Below are positions 34,065 to 42,924 of a stretch of 64,000 bases of DNA, piece by piece. Within the stretch, counting starts at the first letter, position 1; each line of letters starts with the position of its first letter. This DNA is from Hyphomonas sp. GTDB lineage: Bacteria; Pseudomonadota; Alphaproteobacteria; Caulobacterales; Hyphomonadaceae. The stretch is taken from positions 1,860,001 through 1,924,000 of the forward strand of contig NZ_CP051230.1 in the NCBI RefSeq assembly GCF_017792385.1. The letters are read 5' to 3'. Under the pieces are notes generated by a model that was not told the origin of the DNA, did no database searches, and worked only from the letters and a program-made list of their open reading frames with translations. Position numbers and translations under genes: made by a program.

Positions 34065-35606
34065 GTGTCCATTCGCGCCGTCATTCGGAACGTGCAGCTG
34101 CTGGCCCGGGACGTCCGGGGCAATATCACCATGCTGACAGCCTTCATCCTGGCGTCCCTCGTCGCATTGGTGGGGCTGGCCGTTGATCTGGAATTCATCT
34201 TCCGCCAGCAGGCCCGGGTCCAGTATGCGATGGATTCGGCGGTACTGGCCGGGGCGTTGTCCCGCCAGGCGGGCGCAACCGACGAGGAAGTGATCGCGGA
34301 CATCCGTACCTACATGTCGCCCCTGATCGACTCAGCCGGCGGCGGCATGAACTGTACGGCCGTCTCCGTCACCTTCTCCGAGGACAGCGAAGACATTCTT
34401 GGCAAGATGCGCTGCACCCAGCCGACTTTCATTTCCACCTTGTTCGGAAATGACGATATGAGCTTCAACGTGTCGTCCACATCGACCTTTTCGGTCGGCA
34501 AGATCGATGTGGCCTTCGTGTTCGATGTTTCGGGGTCGATGAACAGCAACAACCGGCTGTCATCCCTCAAGACGGCGGCGGTGACGGCCTTTGACGAATT
34601 GTTGCCCGACGATCAGGTGCGCGATGGAAGCGTCCGGCTGGGGATTGTCACCTACAACAATGCGGTCAATGCCGGGGCCTGGTTCGATGATGTGACGCGC
34701 GGCGTCACCATCCCGGCGGACACGTCGAACAGCAATGGCATCAGCAACTACAATTCCTACAATGGTGCCCGGATGTATGATCAGGCCACCGGCAAGCGAT
34801 TCATGTATTACGAGACCGGGACCTGTACCGAATCCGATCCGGATGATTGCAACCAGCATGGCGACTATGACTGGGACGTGGCGCGCTGGTTCTGGGAAGA
34901 CTCGTCGGCGCGCGACACATGCGTCTATGAGCGGACCGGATCTCAGGCAGACAGCGATGCCGCACCCGGAAGCTTCGCCTGGATCGGGGCCGGCAATCCG
35001 CGCTGGAATTTCTATGACAGAGACCGGGACAAGTATCGCGGCGAGAATGAAATCGAGAATGGCGGGGCGAACGGGTCCACCGGAGCGCTTGATTTCTACT
35101 ATGCCACCTGCCGCCAGACCGGACCTGTTCCGCTGACCGAGGACAAGGCGGCCCTGACCGCCCATGTGAACAGCATGACGGCCAATGGCGGCACGGCGGG
35201 CCATCTGGGCGTGGCCTGGGGCTGGTATCTCGTTTCCCCGAACTGGAAGGACATCTGGCCGGAAACCGCCACGCCCTGGGAGTATGATGAGGTGAATGTC
35301 ACGAAGGCCGTCATCCTGATGACGGACGGCGATTTCAATGTGACCCATCCCACCGCGAGCAAGAATTCGTTCCAGCAGGCCAAGGATCTGTGTGACGCGA
35401 TGAAATCGGAGCCGTCGAATGTTCAGGTCTACACGGTAGGTTTCCAGGTGCCGGACTATGTCCAGAAGACATCGGATGGCCGGACCATCATGGAATATTG
35501 CGCGACCAGCCCGGCCTTTGCCTTCGACGCCTCCAATGGCGAAGAGCTGAAGGAAGTCTATCGCGAGATCGCCAAGTCGATTTCGGACCTGCGCATCAAG
35601 AGCTAG
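34065..35606 (+). CDS. TadG-like pilus-assembly protein with a von Willebrand A domain
   Basis: 513 residues from a GTG at 34065 (RBS GGGGAG). An N-terminal TadE/TadG-type segment (DVRGNITMLTAFILASLVALVGLAVDLE split at the helix, about 17-45) anchors it, and a VWA domain begins at about 140 with the MIDAS motif DVSGSMNS; MTDGDFNVTH provides a later acidic metal site. A Tyr/Asn/Asp-rich insert (about 205-345) is unusual. TadG-like proteins belong to the Flp/Tad pilus system, but no other tad genes are here. The stop shares CTAG with recF. Confidence 0.82.
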   Translation: MSIRAVIRNVQLLARDVRGNITMLTAFILASLVALVGLAVDLEFIFRQQARVQYAMDSAVLAGALSRQAGATDEEVIADIRTYMSPLIDSAGGGMNCTAVSVTFSEDSEDILGKMRCTQPTFISTLFGNDDMSFNVSSTSTFSVGKIDVAFVFDVSGSMNSNNRLSSLKTAAVTAFDELLPDDQVRDGSVRLGIVTYNNAVNAGAWFDDVTRGVTIPADTSNSNGISNYNSYNGARMYDQATGKRFMYYETGTCTESDPDDCNQHGDYDWDVARWFWEDSSARDTCVYERTGSQADSDAAPGSFAWIGAGNPRWNFYDRDRDKYRGENEIENGGANGSTGALDFYYATCRQTGPVPLTEDKAALTAHVNSMTANGGTAGHLGVAWGWYLVSPNWKDIWPETATPWEYDEVNVTKAVILMTDGDFNVTHPTASKNSFQQAKDLCDAMKSEPSNVQVYTVGFQVPDYVQKTSDGRTIMEYCATSPAFAFDASNGEELKEVYREIAKSISDLRIKS

Positions 35607-36715
35607 GCATCGCTGGCGGCGTGGCCATCCTCGATCCGGATGGTCTGCGCCCGGTCGCCAAAGGCTTCGAACAGGAAGGCCTCCGTTCCGGTCAGCCAGG
35701 CCTGGCCGCCAAGTGCGGTCAGTTCATCGAACAGGGCTGCTCGGCGATCCGCATCCAGATGGGCTGCGGCCTCATCCAGCAGGAGCAGGGGAGAGGGTCC
35801 GTCTCCCTCTGCCCGCAAGGCGGCGGCAGATGCGAGGATCAGACCGATCAGCAACGCCTTCTGCTGGCCGGTTGAGGCGTCCTTTGCGGGGGCCCCGGTT
35901 GGCCTGTGAATCACGGACAGGTCGGAGCGGTGCGGCCCGTCTATCGTGCGGCCGGCGGCCATGTCACGGCGCCGGGTCGTGCGGAACGTGTCTGCCAGCG
36001 CTTCGAAAATGGATTTGAAATCATCCCCTGCGCCTGCAGCCGCTTCGGACCTGCCCTCCAGGGCGAGGTCTGCTTTCGGAAAATAGCCTTCCGGCCGTGC
36101 ATTGATGGCTGCCTGCAGCGCTTCCAGCACATGCGCACGGTTGATTGCCATCTCGGCGCCCGCCTCTGCCATGCGCGCCTCGATCGCGTCAGCCCATGCC
36201 GGGTCGACATGGCCACGTTCCAGCAATGCATTGCGCTCGCGCATGGCCTTTTCGTATCGCGCCGCCGCCGCACCATGCGTGGGCATGTGTGCCATCACCT
36301 GCCGGTCGAAGAAGCGCCGGCGGTCAGACGTACTGCCCCGGAACACGCCGTCCATGGCGGGGGTCAGCCAGACAATGCGGACAAGTTCGGCGAGGTCGGA
36401 CGCGGTGGCCGGTGCCCCATCTATGCGGACCGTCCGTTTCGTGCTCGGGCTGGTCTCGAGACCCACGCCAATCCGTTGGTCGGATGCAAGGCGGGCAGAC
36501 ACGGCCCATCCGGCGGGCGCATCCTTGCGCGTCATGTCCTGCAGCGTGGCAGAGCGCAGGCCCCGGCCCGGGCCCAACTGGCTGACGGCCTCGAGCAGAT
36601 TGGTCTTGCCCGCCCCGTTCGCGCCGTAGAGGCAGACATGCCGCCCGTCGAGGGGCAGGCTGAGCGACGCATAATTGCGGAAATCGGTCAAGGTCAGGCG
36701 GGTGAGCGCGGTCAT
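35603..36715 (-). CDS. recF: RecF recombination mediator
   Basis: 370 residues of the SMC-like ABC ATPase family: Walker A GANGAGKTNLLEA near residue 32, TRLTLTDFRNY at the start, signature STGQQKALLIGLILA and Walker B LLLLDEAAAHLD. RecF helps RecO and RecR load RecA at gaps. It follows dnaN by 48 bp in the order dnaA-dnaN-recF; gyrB, often next, is absent. Confidence 0.95.
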   Translation of the reverse strand: MTALTRLTLTDFRNYASLSLPLDGRHVCLYGANGAGKTNLLEAVSQLGPGRGLRSATLQDMTRKDAPAGWAVSARLASDQRIGVGLETSPSTKRTVRIDGAPATASDLAELVRIVWLTPAMDGVFRGSTSDRRRFFDRQVMAHMPTHGAAAARYEKAMRERNALLERGHVDPAWADAIEARMAEAGAEMAINRAHVLEALQAAINARPEGYFPKADLALEGRSEAAAGAGDDFKSIFEALADTFRTTRRRDMAAGRTIDGPHRSDLSVIHRPTGAPAKDASTGQQKALLIGLILASAAALRAEGDGPSPLLLLDEAAAHLDADRRAALFDELTALGGQAWLTGTEAFLFEAFGDRAQTIRIEDGHAASDA

Positions 36716-36763
36716 TCCATTCGTCCGGGCAGCCCATGCCGGGCAGGCCCGGCCATTGGCAGG

Positions 36764-37885
36764 CTAGACGCGCAGCGGCATCAGAACATAGCGGGCGCTG
36801 TCATCCGACGGGTCGAGCACGAGGGCCGGCGAGGCCGGATCGCTGAACATGAATTCCGCTTCGACCGCTTCAATCTGGCCGGCAATGTCGAGCAGGTATT
36901 TCGCATTGAAGCCGATCTCCATTGCGTCCGACCCATACTCGGCTTCCAGCTCTTCATTGCCGACGCCGGTTTCGGCATGGTTCACGGCCAGAACCAGTTT
37001 GCCATCCGACAGGGACATCTTCACCGACCGCGAGCGCTCTGCCGACACGGTGGACACACGGTCGACCGCAGCTTCGAAGGCCTTGTTGTCGATGGTCAGG
37101 CGCTTGTCATTGCCTTTCGGAATGACGCGGCCATAGTCCGGGAACGAGCCATCGATCAGTTTCGAGGTCAGCACGGCACGTCCGGCGCGCACGACGATCT
37201 TGGTGTCGGACACCTCGATCTCGACATCGTCCTCGACGCCATCCACCAGGCGGCGGGCTTCGGCAATCGCCTTGCGCGGCACGATGATGCCTTCAAGGTT
37301 TTCCGATCCGGCGGGTGCGGGCAGTTCCGCCAGGGCCAGGCGGTGACCATCCGTGGCCACGGTGCGCAGCACGGCATTGCCGTCATCGGCCTTGGCGCCA
37401 TGCAGGTACACGCCATTGAGATAATACCGGGTCTCTTCGGTGGAGATGGCGAAACGGGTCTTGTCGATCAGGCGGGCGAACTCCTTGCCGCCCAGTGAGA
37501 ATTTCGTGGCCGTGTCGTCCGAACTCATGGTCTGGAAGTCGGAGGCGGGCAGGGTGGGCAGCTCGAAGTGCGAACGCCCGGCCGTGATCATGAGGCGCTG
37601 GCCTTCCGGCTGGACTTCCAGTTCCACCTCGGACCCGGCCGGCAGTTTCCGGACGACGTCGAACAGCGTTCCGGCCGGCGCAGTGATCGCGCCGTCTCGG
37701 GCAACAGTGGCGTCGGCGCTGTCGACGGCCTCGATGTCGAGATCGGTTGCCGTCAGCTTCAGCTCGCCATTGCCTGCCTGCAGCAGGACGTTGGAGAGGA
37801 TCGGAATCGTGTTGCGGCGCTCGACCACATTCTGCACATGGGACAGCGCGTTGAGCAGGTCGCCGCGTTCAATCGTCAGTTTCAT
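36764..37885 (-). CDS. dnaN: DNA polymerase III sliding clamp (beta subunit)
   Basis: 373 residues from the ATG at 37885 (MKLTIERGDLLNALSHVQNVVERRNTIPIL), the canonical beginning of DnaN; an 18-codon extension is not needed. Three clamp domains of about 120 residues; the C-terminus (ARYVLMPLRV) is the conserved end of the clamp. It tethers polymerase to DNA and is required for replication. Confidence 0.97.
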   Translation of the reverse strand: MKLTIERGDLLNALSHVQNVVERRNTIPILSNVLLQAGNGELKLTATDLDIEAVDSADATVARDGAITAPAGTLFDVVRKLPAGSEVELEVQPEGQRLMITAGRSHFELPTLPASDFQTMSSDDTATKFSLGGKEFARLIDKTRFAISTEETRYYLNGVYLHGAKADDGNAVLRTVATDGHRLALAELPAPAGSENLEGIIVPRKAIAEARRLVDGVEDDVEIEVSDTKIVVRAGRAVLTSKLIDGSFPDYGRVIPKGNDKRLTIDNKAFEAAVDRVSTVSAERSRSVKMSLSDGKLVLAVNHAETGVGNEELEAEYGSDAMEIGFNAKYLLDIAGQIEAVEAEFMFSDPASPALVLDPSDDSARYVLMPLRV

Positions 37886-37979
37886 CGTCCGTTCCGTTCG
37901 TCGAGGGCCGTCAGGACGCGGCCCGGAAGTGTTCGCCAATCCAGCCGGTTTCGCCCGAACCTGACTGTCCGGTGCGGAA

Positions 37980-38009
37980 TCGGCCCGCTCTCAAGGAAGA
38001 GCGGGCCGA
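37980..38009 (-). terminator. 12-bp hairpin between dnaA and dnaN
   Basis: A perfect stem TCGGCCCGCTCT / AGAGCGGGCCGA with a 6-nt loop lies 70 bp after the dnaA stop and 95 bp before dnaN. There is no T-run on the minus strand, so it is a weak or Rho-assisted terminator, or an RNA end-protecting hairpin. Confidence 0.5.
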
Positions 38010-38079
38010 GCACACTTACTCAAACGCGTGTAAAAGCCAAGCGCCGATCACCATTTCTGTGGGAATGGCAGCAGATGCC

Positions 38080-39549
38080 CTAATTCATGCCCGCAGCCTG
38101 GAGCTCCAGAATGGTTTCGCTGACGGCCTTGATGTCGGTCGCCAGTTCCGTGTCCGACTTCAGCGCCTTGGTCACCTTGCGGTGGGCGTAGAGGATTGTC
38201 GTGTGATCGCGCTTGCCGAAGCTGTAGCCGATCTGCGGGAAGGATTTCCCGGTCAGTTCGCGGCACAGATACATGGCGATCTGGCGTGGATACACCACGG
38301 CGCGCGCCTTGCTGGGGCTTTCCATGTCGGCCTTGGTCACGTCGAAGACCTTCATGGCGGCCTTCTTGACCAGTTCGATCGAGGGTTGGCGGACATCGCC
38401 TTCGGTCCGGCGGATGATCTTGCGGACCATGTCCAGCGTGGGCGTGCGGATGCCGAAGGCGGCCTCTGTGTAGAGGTTCCAGATGGCGCCCGTCATTTCG
38501 CGGGCCTGTCCGCGAATGCCGGCATTGAACTCGGCGATCATCTCGTCGCTCACCACAAAGTCCGGATGGCCAGCCTGGATATGGTCGGCCAGGCTCCGCA
38601 TGATCTGCTGGCGCATGCCGGCATCGGGAGCGCCGACCTCGACAGTGGTGGCCCCTTTCAGCTCACTGATCATGCGGGGGCTGAAGCCGGTCACGTCCCC
38701 GGGCGCCTTGTCACCGGCCAGCACGACATGCCCGCCATTTGCGGTGACTTCGCGGATGTTCTGGAACAGCTCGGTTTCCGTGCCCGGCTTGCCGCTGATG
38801 CGGTGCAGGTCATCGATCATCAGGATCGTGGCGGCCCGCAGCCGCTTCTTCAGCGCGCTCGTATCCTTCACCTTCACCCCGTCGGTATAGGATGACAGGA
38901 ATTCCTCTGCCGTCAGGTAGACGACATGGCAGTCATCGCTGCGACGCTCGGCGGCGGCTTTCAGCGCGTGAAGAATATGCGTCTTGCCGGTGCCCTGAAG
39001 CCCGTAGAACAAGGTTGTCAGCGTCCCGACCGGCAATCCGCCCGCAATGCGTCTGGCCATCTGCACGGCCAGTTCATTGGCCTCGCCGGTGACCAGCGTG
39101 TCGAAGCTCATCACCGGGGCACCGGTGGCGACGCCGGTCGAGGCAGCTTCGGTAGTTTCGACCACAGGTGTCTCGTCACGGGCCCAGGGGTCCTCGACAT
39201 TTTCCACCAGGTCGGCCGGAGCATTGCGCCAGCAAACCAGCTTGACGGCGCGCCGGGCCGGATCATGCTCGCGCCAGATGCGCTGGATCGCATGCCGGTG
39301 TGTGCCGTCCACCCGGTCGAAATCCAGCGGGTCGCGCGCGGCAATCACCATTTCGCCATTGAACTCGGCCACCAGCCGGAGTCCGTCGATCCAGCGGTCA
39401 TAGTCCGCCTTGTTCAGGATCGTTGCGAGGTGCGCCTTGACGGAGAGCCAAATCTCTTTGCCCGGAGCGTTCTTGTTGTTCTTGTTGTCGTTGAAGTCTA
39501 CGCCAGTTTTTGAATCAAAGAGTCTGTTCCCGTCCATGCCGAGCCCCAT
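38080..39549 (-). CDS. dnaA: Chromosomal replication initiator
   Basis: 489 residues. Domain I (about 28-100), a short linker with Thr/Glu/Val, AAA+ domain III with Walker A GLQGTGKTHIL, Walker B ILMIDDLHRISGKPGTETE and a sensor II AREMTGAIWNL, and domain IV with the DnaA signature near GYSFGKRDHTTILYAHRKV. The Walker A lacks the usual second Gly-Leu (GxxGLGKTHL) but keeps GxxGxGKT. Starts at 39549 or 39537 are possible: a perfect TATAAT lies so close that transcription from it would begin at about the first ATG. GANTC sites crowd the upstream region. Confidence 0.96.
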   Translation of the reverse strand: MGLGMDGNRLFDSKTGVDFNDNKNNKNAPGKEIWLSVKAHLATILNKADYDRWIDGLRLVAEFNGEMVIAARDPLDFDRVDGTHRHAIQRIWREHDPARRAVKLVCWRNAPADLVENVEDPWARDETPVVETTEAASTGVATGAPVMSFDTLVTGEANELAVQMARRIAGGLPVGTLTTLFYGLQGTGKTHILHALKAAAERRSDDCHVVYLTAEEFLSSYTDGVKVKDTSALKKRLRAATILMIDDLHRISGKPGTETELFQNIREVTANGGHVVLAGDKAPGDVTGFSPRMISELKGATTVEVGAPDAGMRQQIMRSLADHIQAGHPDFVVSDEMIAEFNAGIRGQAREMTGAIWNLYTEAAFGIRTPTLDMVRKIIRRTEGDVRQPSIELVKKAAMKVFDVTKADMESPSKARAVVYPRQIAMYLCRELTGKSFPQIGYSFGKRDHTTILYAHRKVTKALKSDTELATDIKAVSETILELQAAGMN

Positions 39550-40022
39550 TTTCTAATTATATTTCACCCTGACCAACTGGCACACAGTTCCCGTTCCGAA
39601 CCTGGATCCGGACACACAAATACTCCGTGTCGGGAGAACTTTTCTGTTGGTAAATTGAAGTTACTCAACCGGTGTTTTGCTGACAAGTGCTACTTTTTTT
39701 TGACAGCGGGTTTTGGCTGGTTGACTCTTTTTCGTGTACCTCAAACCGCATATAAATCAGGAGGTTGAGCCCTGCTCTTTTTTTGTGAGTGAGTCGATTC
39801 GCACTTTTGTTCGCAACTGTTCTGTCAACAGGGGGCAAGCGTACAAGCCTGTGGATTTCCAGAAAAAAGACACCGTTGAAAATGCAAAAATGCAAACCAC
39901 TCACATTACTGCATCGCGGAGCCTGCCAGTAAGATCAAATTCGCAATCCTTCCATCAAATGTCCATGAGCAAGGAGGCTGGCGGAGCAGACGTCCAGATT
40001 TCTGGATTGGCAATCTTGACAC
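39550..40022. promoter_or_regulatory. Long AT-rich control region upstream of dnaA with three GANTC sites
   Basis: About 470 bases without a gene between dnaA and the rpsT terminator, clearly poorer in GC than the rest of the window. It holds GACTC at 39723-39727 and the adjoining pair GAGTC-GATTC at 39791-39800, which are CcrM methylation sites, a minus-strand TTGACA at 39828-39823, and several T-runs. One weak DnaA-box-like sequence (TGTGGATTT, 39850-39858) is present; no cluster of DnaA boxes, so I do not call an origin. Confidence 0.55.
39556..39561 (-). promoter_or_regulatory. Perfect -10 element (TATAAT) immediately before dnaA
   Basis: Minus-strand TATAAT at 39561-39556 would place the transcript start at about 39549, the first base of the dnaA ATG. 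No good -35 is seen at 16-18 bases spacing, so activity is uncertain; longer upstream transcripts are equally possible. Confidence 0.4.
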
Positions 40023-40054
40023 GAAAAAACCCGCCTGACCAATCAGGCGGGTTT
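40023..40054 (-). terminator. Intrinsic terminator of rpsT
   Basis: A 12-bp perfect stem (AAACCCGCCTGA / TCAGGCGGGTTT) with a 4-nt loop; on the minus strand it runs into TTTTTT. It begins 28 bp after the rpsT stop. Confidence 0.92.
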
Positions 40055-40081
40055 CAACTTTAAAGCCGTGAAACGGTCAGC

Positions 40082-40345
40082 TCAGCCCATTGCCTTGACG
40101 CGGGCGGACAGGCGGGAAACTTTCCGGGATGACGTGTTCTTGTGCATCACACCCTTGGTGACGGCGCGCATCAGTTCCGGCTGCGCATTGCGCAGGGCTT
40201 CCTGGGCTGCCGACTTGTCGCCAGCCTCGATTGCTTCCTCGACCTTGCGAACGAAGGTGCGCACGCGCGAGCGGCGGGCCTTGTTCACTTCAGTGCGGCG
40301 CGCAATCTTGCGGACCATTTTCTTGGCAGAACGAGTATTAGCCAT
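40082..40345 (-). CDS. rpsT: 30S ribosomal protein S20
   Basis: 87 residues from the ATG at 40345 (MANTRSAKKMVRKIARRTEVN), the standard S20 start with RBS AGGAG; upstream extension is not used. Highly basic, helical, binds 16S rRNA early in small-subunit assembly. It lies upstream of dnaA on the same strand, an order seen in other alphaproteobacteria, but is separated from it by a terminator. Confidence 0.96.
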   Translation of the reverse strand: MANTRSAKKMVRKIARRTEVNKARRSRVRTFVRKVEEAIEAGDKSAAQEALRNAQPELMRAVTKGVMHKNTSSRKVSRLSARVKAMG

Positions 40346-40474
40346 AACAAACTCCTGTGGCCCGAAGGGGTCCCTTCGGGCTGAAGGCGGGGGAATACAT
40401 AAACGGCGCGGAGGCGTCAACAGCGCAATTGGGCCTGATGGCAGGAAATAGCAGGTGTGACGGGGCTTTCTACA

Positions 40475-41257
40475 TCACTTGTCTTTGAAGTGCGCTGAAC
40501 GCTTTTCGACATAGGCCGCCATGCCTTCTTTCTGGTCATCGGTCGAGAAGAGGGACTGGAAGAGACGGCGTTCGAACTGGATGCCCTGGGAAAGGGGCGT
40601 TTCATAGGCGATCTTGACCGCTTCCTTCGTCATCATGGCCGCGGCCAGCGGCATGGAAGCGATGGTGCGCGCCATGTCCCGGGCGGCGTCCAGCAATTCG
40701 TCGGCAGGCACCACGCGGCTGACCAGGCCGCAGCGTTCGGCTTCGTCGGCATCCATCATCCGGCCGGTAAGGCACAATTCCATTGTCTTTGACTTGCCGA
40801 TGACACGTGCAAGGCGCTGCGTGCCGCCCGCCCCGGGCATCACGCCGAGGCGCACTTCAGGCTGCCCGAACCGGGCATTGTCGGCCGCCAGGATGATGTC
40901 GCACATCAGCGCCAGTTCGCAGCCCCCCCCGATGGCATAGCCCGCCACCGCAGCGATGACCGGTTTGCGGGCGCGCGCAGCCCGTTCCCAGTTGCGGCTG
41001 ATGAAATCCTCATAATAGGATTCCGGATAGGTCTTTTCCTGGATCTCCTTGATGTCCGCCCCGCCGGAAAAGGCTTTCTTCGAGCCGGTCAGGATGATGC
41101 AGCCGATATTCTCGTCCGCCTCGAACCGGTCCAGCGCATGGGTCAGTTCGTTCATCATCTCTTCGCACAAGGCATTCAGGCTCTCGGCGCGATTGAGCGT
41201 GACGACGGCAAAGCCGGCCTCTTCGTCAATCTCGGTGAGGGGCGTTTTGTAAGACAT
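40475..41257 (-). CDS. Enoyl-CoA hydratase
   Basis: 260 residues of the crotonase family from the ATG at 41257. The oxyanion-hole blocks are KKAFSGGADIKE and AVAGYAIGGGCELALMCD, and both catalytic Glu positions are conserved (CELAL and PEVRLGVMPGAGG). It hydrates trans-2-enoyl-CoA in beta-oxidation. The open frame runs 366 codons further upstream through the region opposite the AarF gene, which is not coding on this strand. Confidence 0.93.
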   Translation of the reverse strand: MSYKTPLTEIDEEAGFAVVTLNRAESLNALCEEMMNELTHALDRFEADENIGCIILTGSKKAFSGGADIKEIQEKTYPESYYEDFISRNWERAARARKPVIAAVAGYAIGGGCELALMCDIILAADNARFGQPEVRLGVMPGAGGTQRLARVIGKSKTMELCLTGRMMDADEAERCGLVSRVVPADELLDAARDMARTIASMPLAAAMMTKEAVKIAYETPLSQGIQFERRLFQSLFSTDDQKEGMAAYVEKRSAHFKDK

Positions 41258-41509
41258 TCGGATAATCCTGCTGGTCGCGGTTTGGCGCTGGCACTCTGCA
41301 TGCCGCTGCCGTTTGAATTCGGGACACTCTAACGTCCGGTGCCCGGGCCGGAGACTCTCTGGGCGGTCAGTGTTCTTGTCGCGGGAAATCGCGAAGGCGG
41401 GCCTATACTCCAAACATGACGGGTTTGTCATCTGGCGTGAGTCATATGCCGCATGGCCCCCATTCATTCCCCAGTGGCTGTTCGGCGGGCGGCGACCTAT
41501 ATCCCGCCC

Positions 41510-42874
41510 ATGAGTGATGACAGCCAAACATTTCGAGACCCGGAACGCAATCGCCTTGCCGGACGCATAGCCCGAACGGCCCGGGTTGGTGCAAATCTGT
41601 CCGGAGCGGGCCTGACATTTGCCACCCAGAGCCTGTTTGGCGGCGATCAGGGCGACGAGAAGATCGCACGTGCCCTGGCGGCGGCGCTTGGCAAGTCGAA
41701 AGGGCCCCTGATGAAAGTGGCCCAGATGGTTTCGACCATTCCGGATTTCCTGCCGCCGGAATACGCCGCCGAACTGAGCCAGCTGCAGGCCGAAGCGCCG
41801 GCCATGGGCTGGCCGTTCGTGAAGCGCCGCATGCGCGCCGAACTGGGGCCAGGCTGGCAGGAGAAGTTCGCAGGGTTTGAAAAGGAGGCCGCGCACGCCG
41901 CCTCCCTGGGGCAGGTTCATCGCGCCACGCTGCATGACGGGCGTCAGGTCGCCTGCAAGCTGCAATATCCGGACATGGCCAGCGCGGTGGAATCCGATGT
42001 CGGCCAGTTGAAGACCATGCTGGGCCTGTTCCGGCGGATGGATGGCTCGATCGACCCCAGCGAGATGGTGGACGAGATCACTGACCGGCTTCGCGAGGAA
42101 CTCGACTATGCGCGCGAGGCAAAGCATATGGCGCTTTATGCCCATATGCTTTCGGAGCGGGATTTCGTGACGGTTCCCGATCCGGTGGAAGACCTGTCGA
42201 CGGACCGGCTCCTGACCATGAGCTGGGTGTCGGGTCAGCGGCTCGACGCGTTCGAGGATGCACCACAGGAGGTGCGCAACCGGATCGCAGAAATGCTGTT
42301 CTGGACATGGTGGGGGCCGTTCAACGCCCATGCCGTCATTCATGGCGACCCGCATCTCGGCAATTATCAGGTGACGGGGGAGGGCACCGGCCTAAACCTG
42401 CTGGACTTCGGCTGCATCCGCATCTTCCCCCCGCAATTCGTCAGCGGCGTTGTGGACCTCTACCGCGCCATCCTGGCGGATGATTTCGACGCGGCCTATG
42501 CAGCCTACGAAAAATGGGGGTTCAGCGGCCTGTCGAAGGAGCTGGTGGAAGTGCTCAATATCTGGGCGCGCTTCATCTATGGCCCTCTGCTGGATGATCG
42601 CGTGCGGTCCGTCGCCGATGGCGTCAGTCCCGGCGAGTATGGCCGCAAGGAAGCCTTTGAGGTGCGCAGGCTGCTCAAGGAAAAGGGGCCGGTGAAGATC
42701 CCGCGGGAGTTCGTCTTCATGGACCGGGCCGCCATCGGACTCGGCGCGGCGTACCTGCGCCTGGGGGCGGAGCTCAATTTCTATCGCCTGTTCAATGAAA
42801 GCCTGGAAGGGTTCGATGTCGCGGCAGTTGCCAAACGCCAGGCGAGCGCCAAGGCGGCGGTTGGTCTCGACTGA
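41510..42874 (+). CDS. AarF/ABC1/UbiB-family atypical kinase
   Basis: 454 residues. ABC1 blocks: MKVAQMVSTIPDFLPPEY (the KxGQ motif is KVAQ here), ASLGQVHRATL, the Lys in VACKLQYP, EELDYAREAKHM, VIHGDPHLGNYQV (catalytic) and LLDFG (metal). Family members support ubiquinone synthesis; this subgroup is soluble and lacks the C-terminal membrane helices of UbiB. It is divergent from the enoyl-CoA hydratase and followed 50 bp later by a thioesterase. Confidence 0.88.
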   Translation: MSDDSQTFRDPERNRLAGRIARTARVGANLSGAGLTFATQSLFGGDQGDEKIARALAAALGKSKGPLMKVAQMVSTIPDFLPPEYAAELSQLQAEAPAMGWPFVKRRMRAELGPGWQEKFAGFEKEAAHAASLGQVHRATLHDGRQVACKLQYPDMASAVESDVGQLKTMLGLFRRMDGSIDPSEMVDEITDRLREELDYAREAKHMALYAHMLSERDFVTVPDPVEDLSTDRLLTMSWVSGQRLDAFEDAPQEVRNRIAEMLFWTWWGPFNAHAVIHGDPHLGNYQVTGEGTGLNLLDFGCIRIFPPQFVSGVVDLYRAILADDFDAAYAAYEKWGFSGLSKELVEVLNIWARFIYGPLLDDRVRSVADGVSPGEYGRKEAFEVRRLLKEKGPVKIPREFVFMDRAAIGLGAAYLRLGAELNFYRLFNESLEGFDVAAVAKRQASAKAAVGLD

Positions 42875-42924
42875 CGCATGGTTAGTTCTGGCCCTCGCGC
42901 AAACTTGGCGCTAATCCGCTTCGC

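Noticed and set aside
39550..40081. Chromosome origin (oriC) beside dnaA
   Set aside because: The region is AT-rich and next to dnaA, but only one poor DnaA-box-like sequence is visible, and in Caulobacterales the origin is not normally at dnaA. A Z-curve or GC-skew analysis of the whole chromosome would decide.
40475..42355. A 626-codon reading for the enoyl-CoA hydratase
   Set aside because: The first 366 codons lie opposite the AarF-family gene and look non-coding; the family start MSYKTPLTE at 41257 gives the normal 260 residues.
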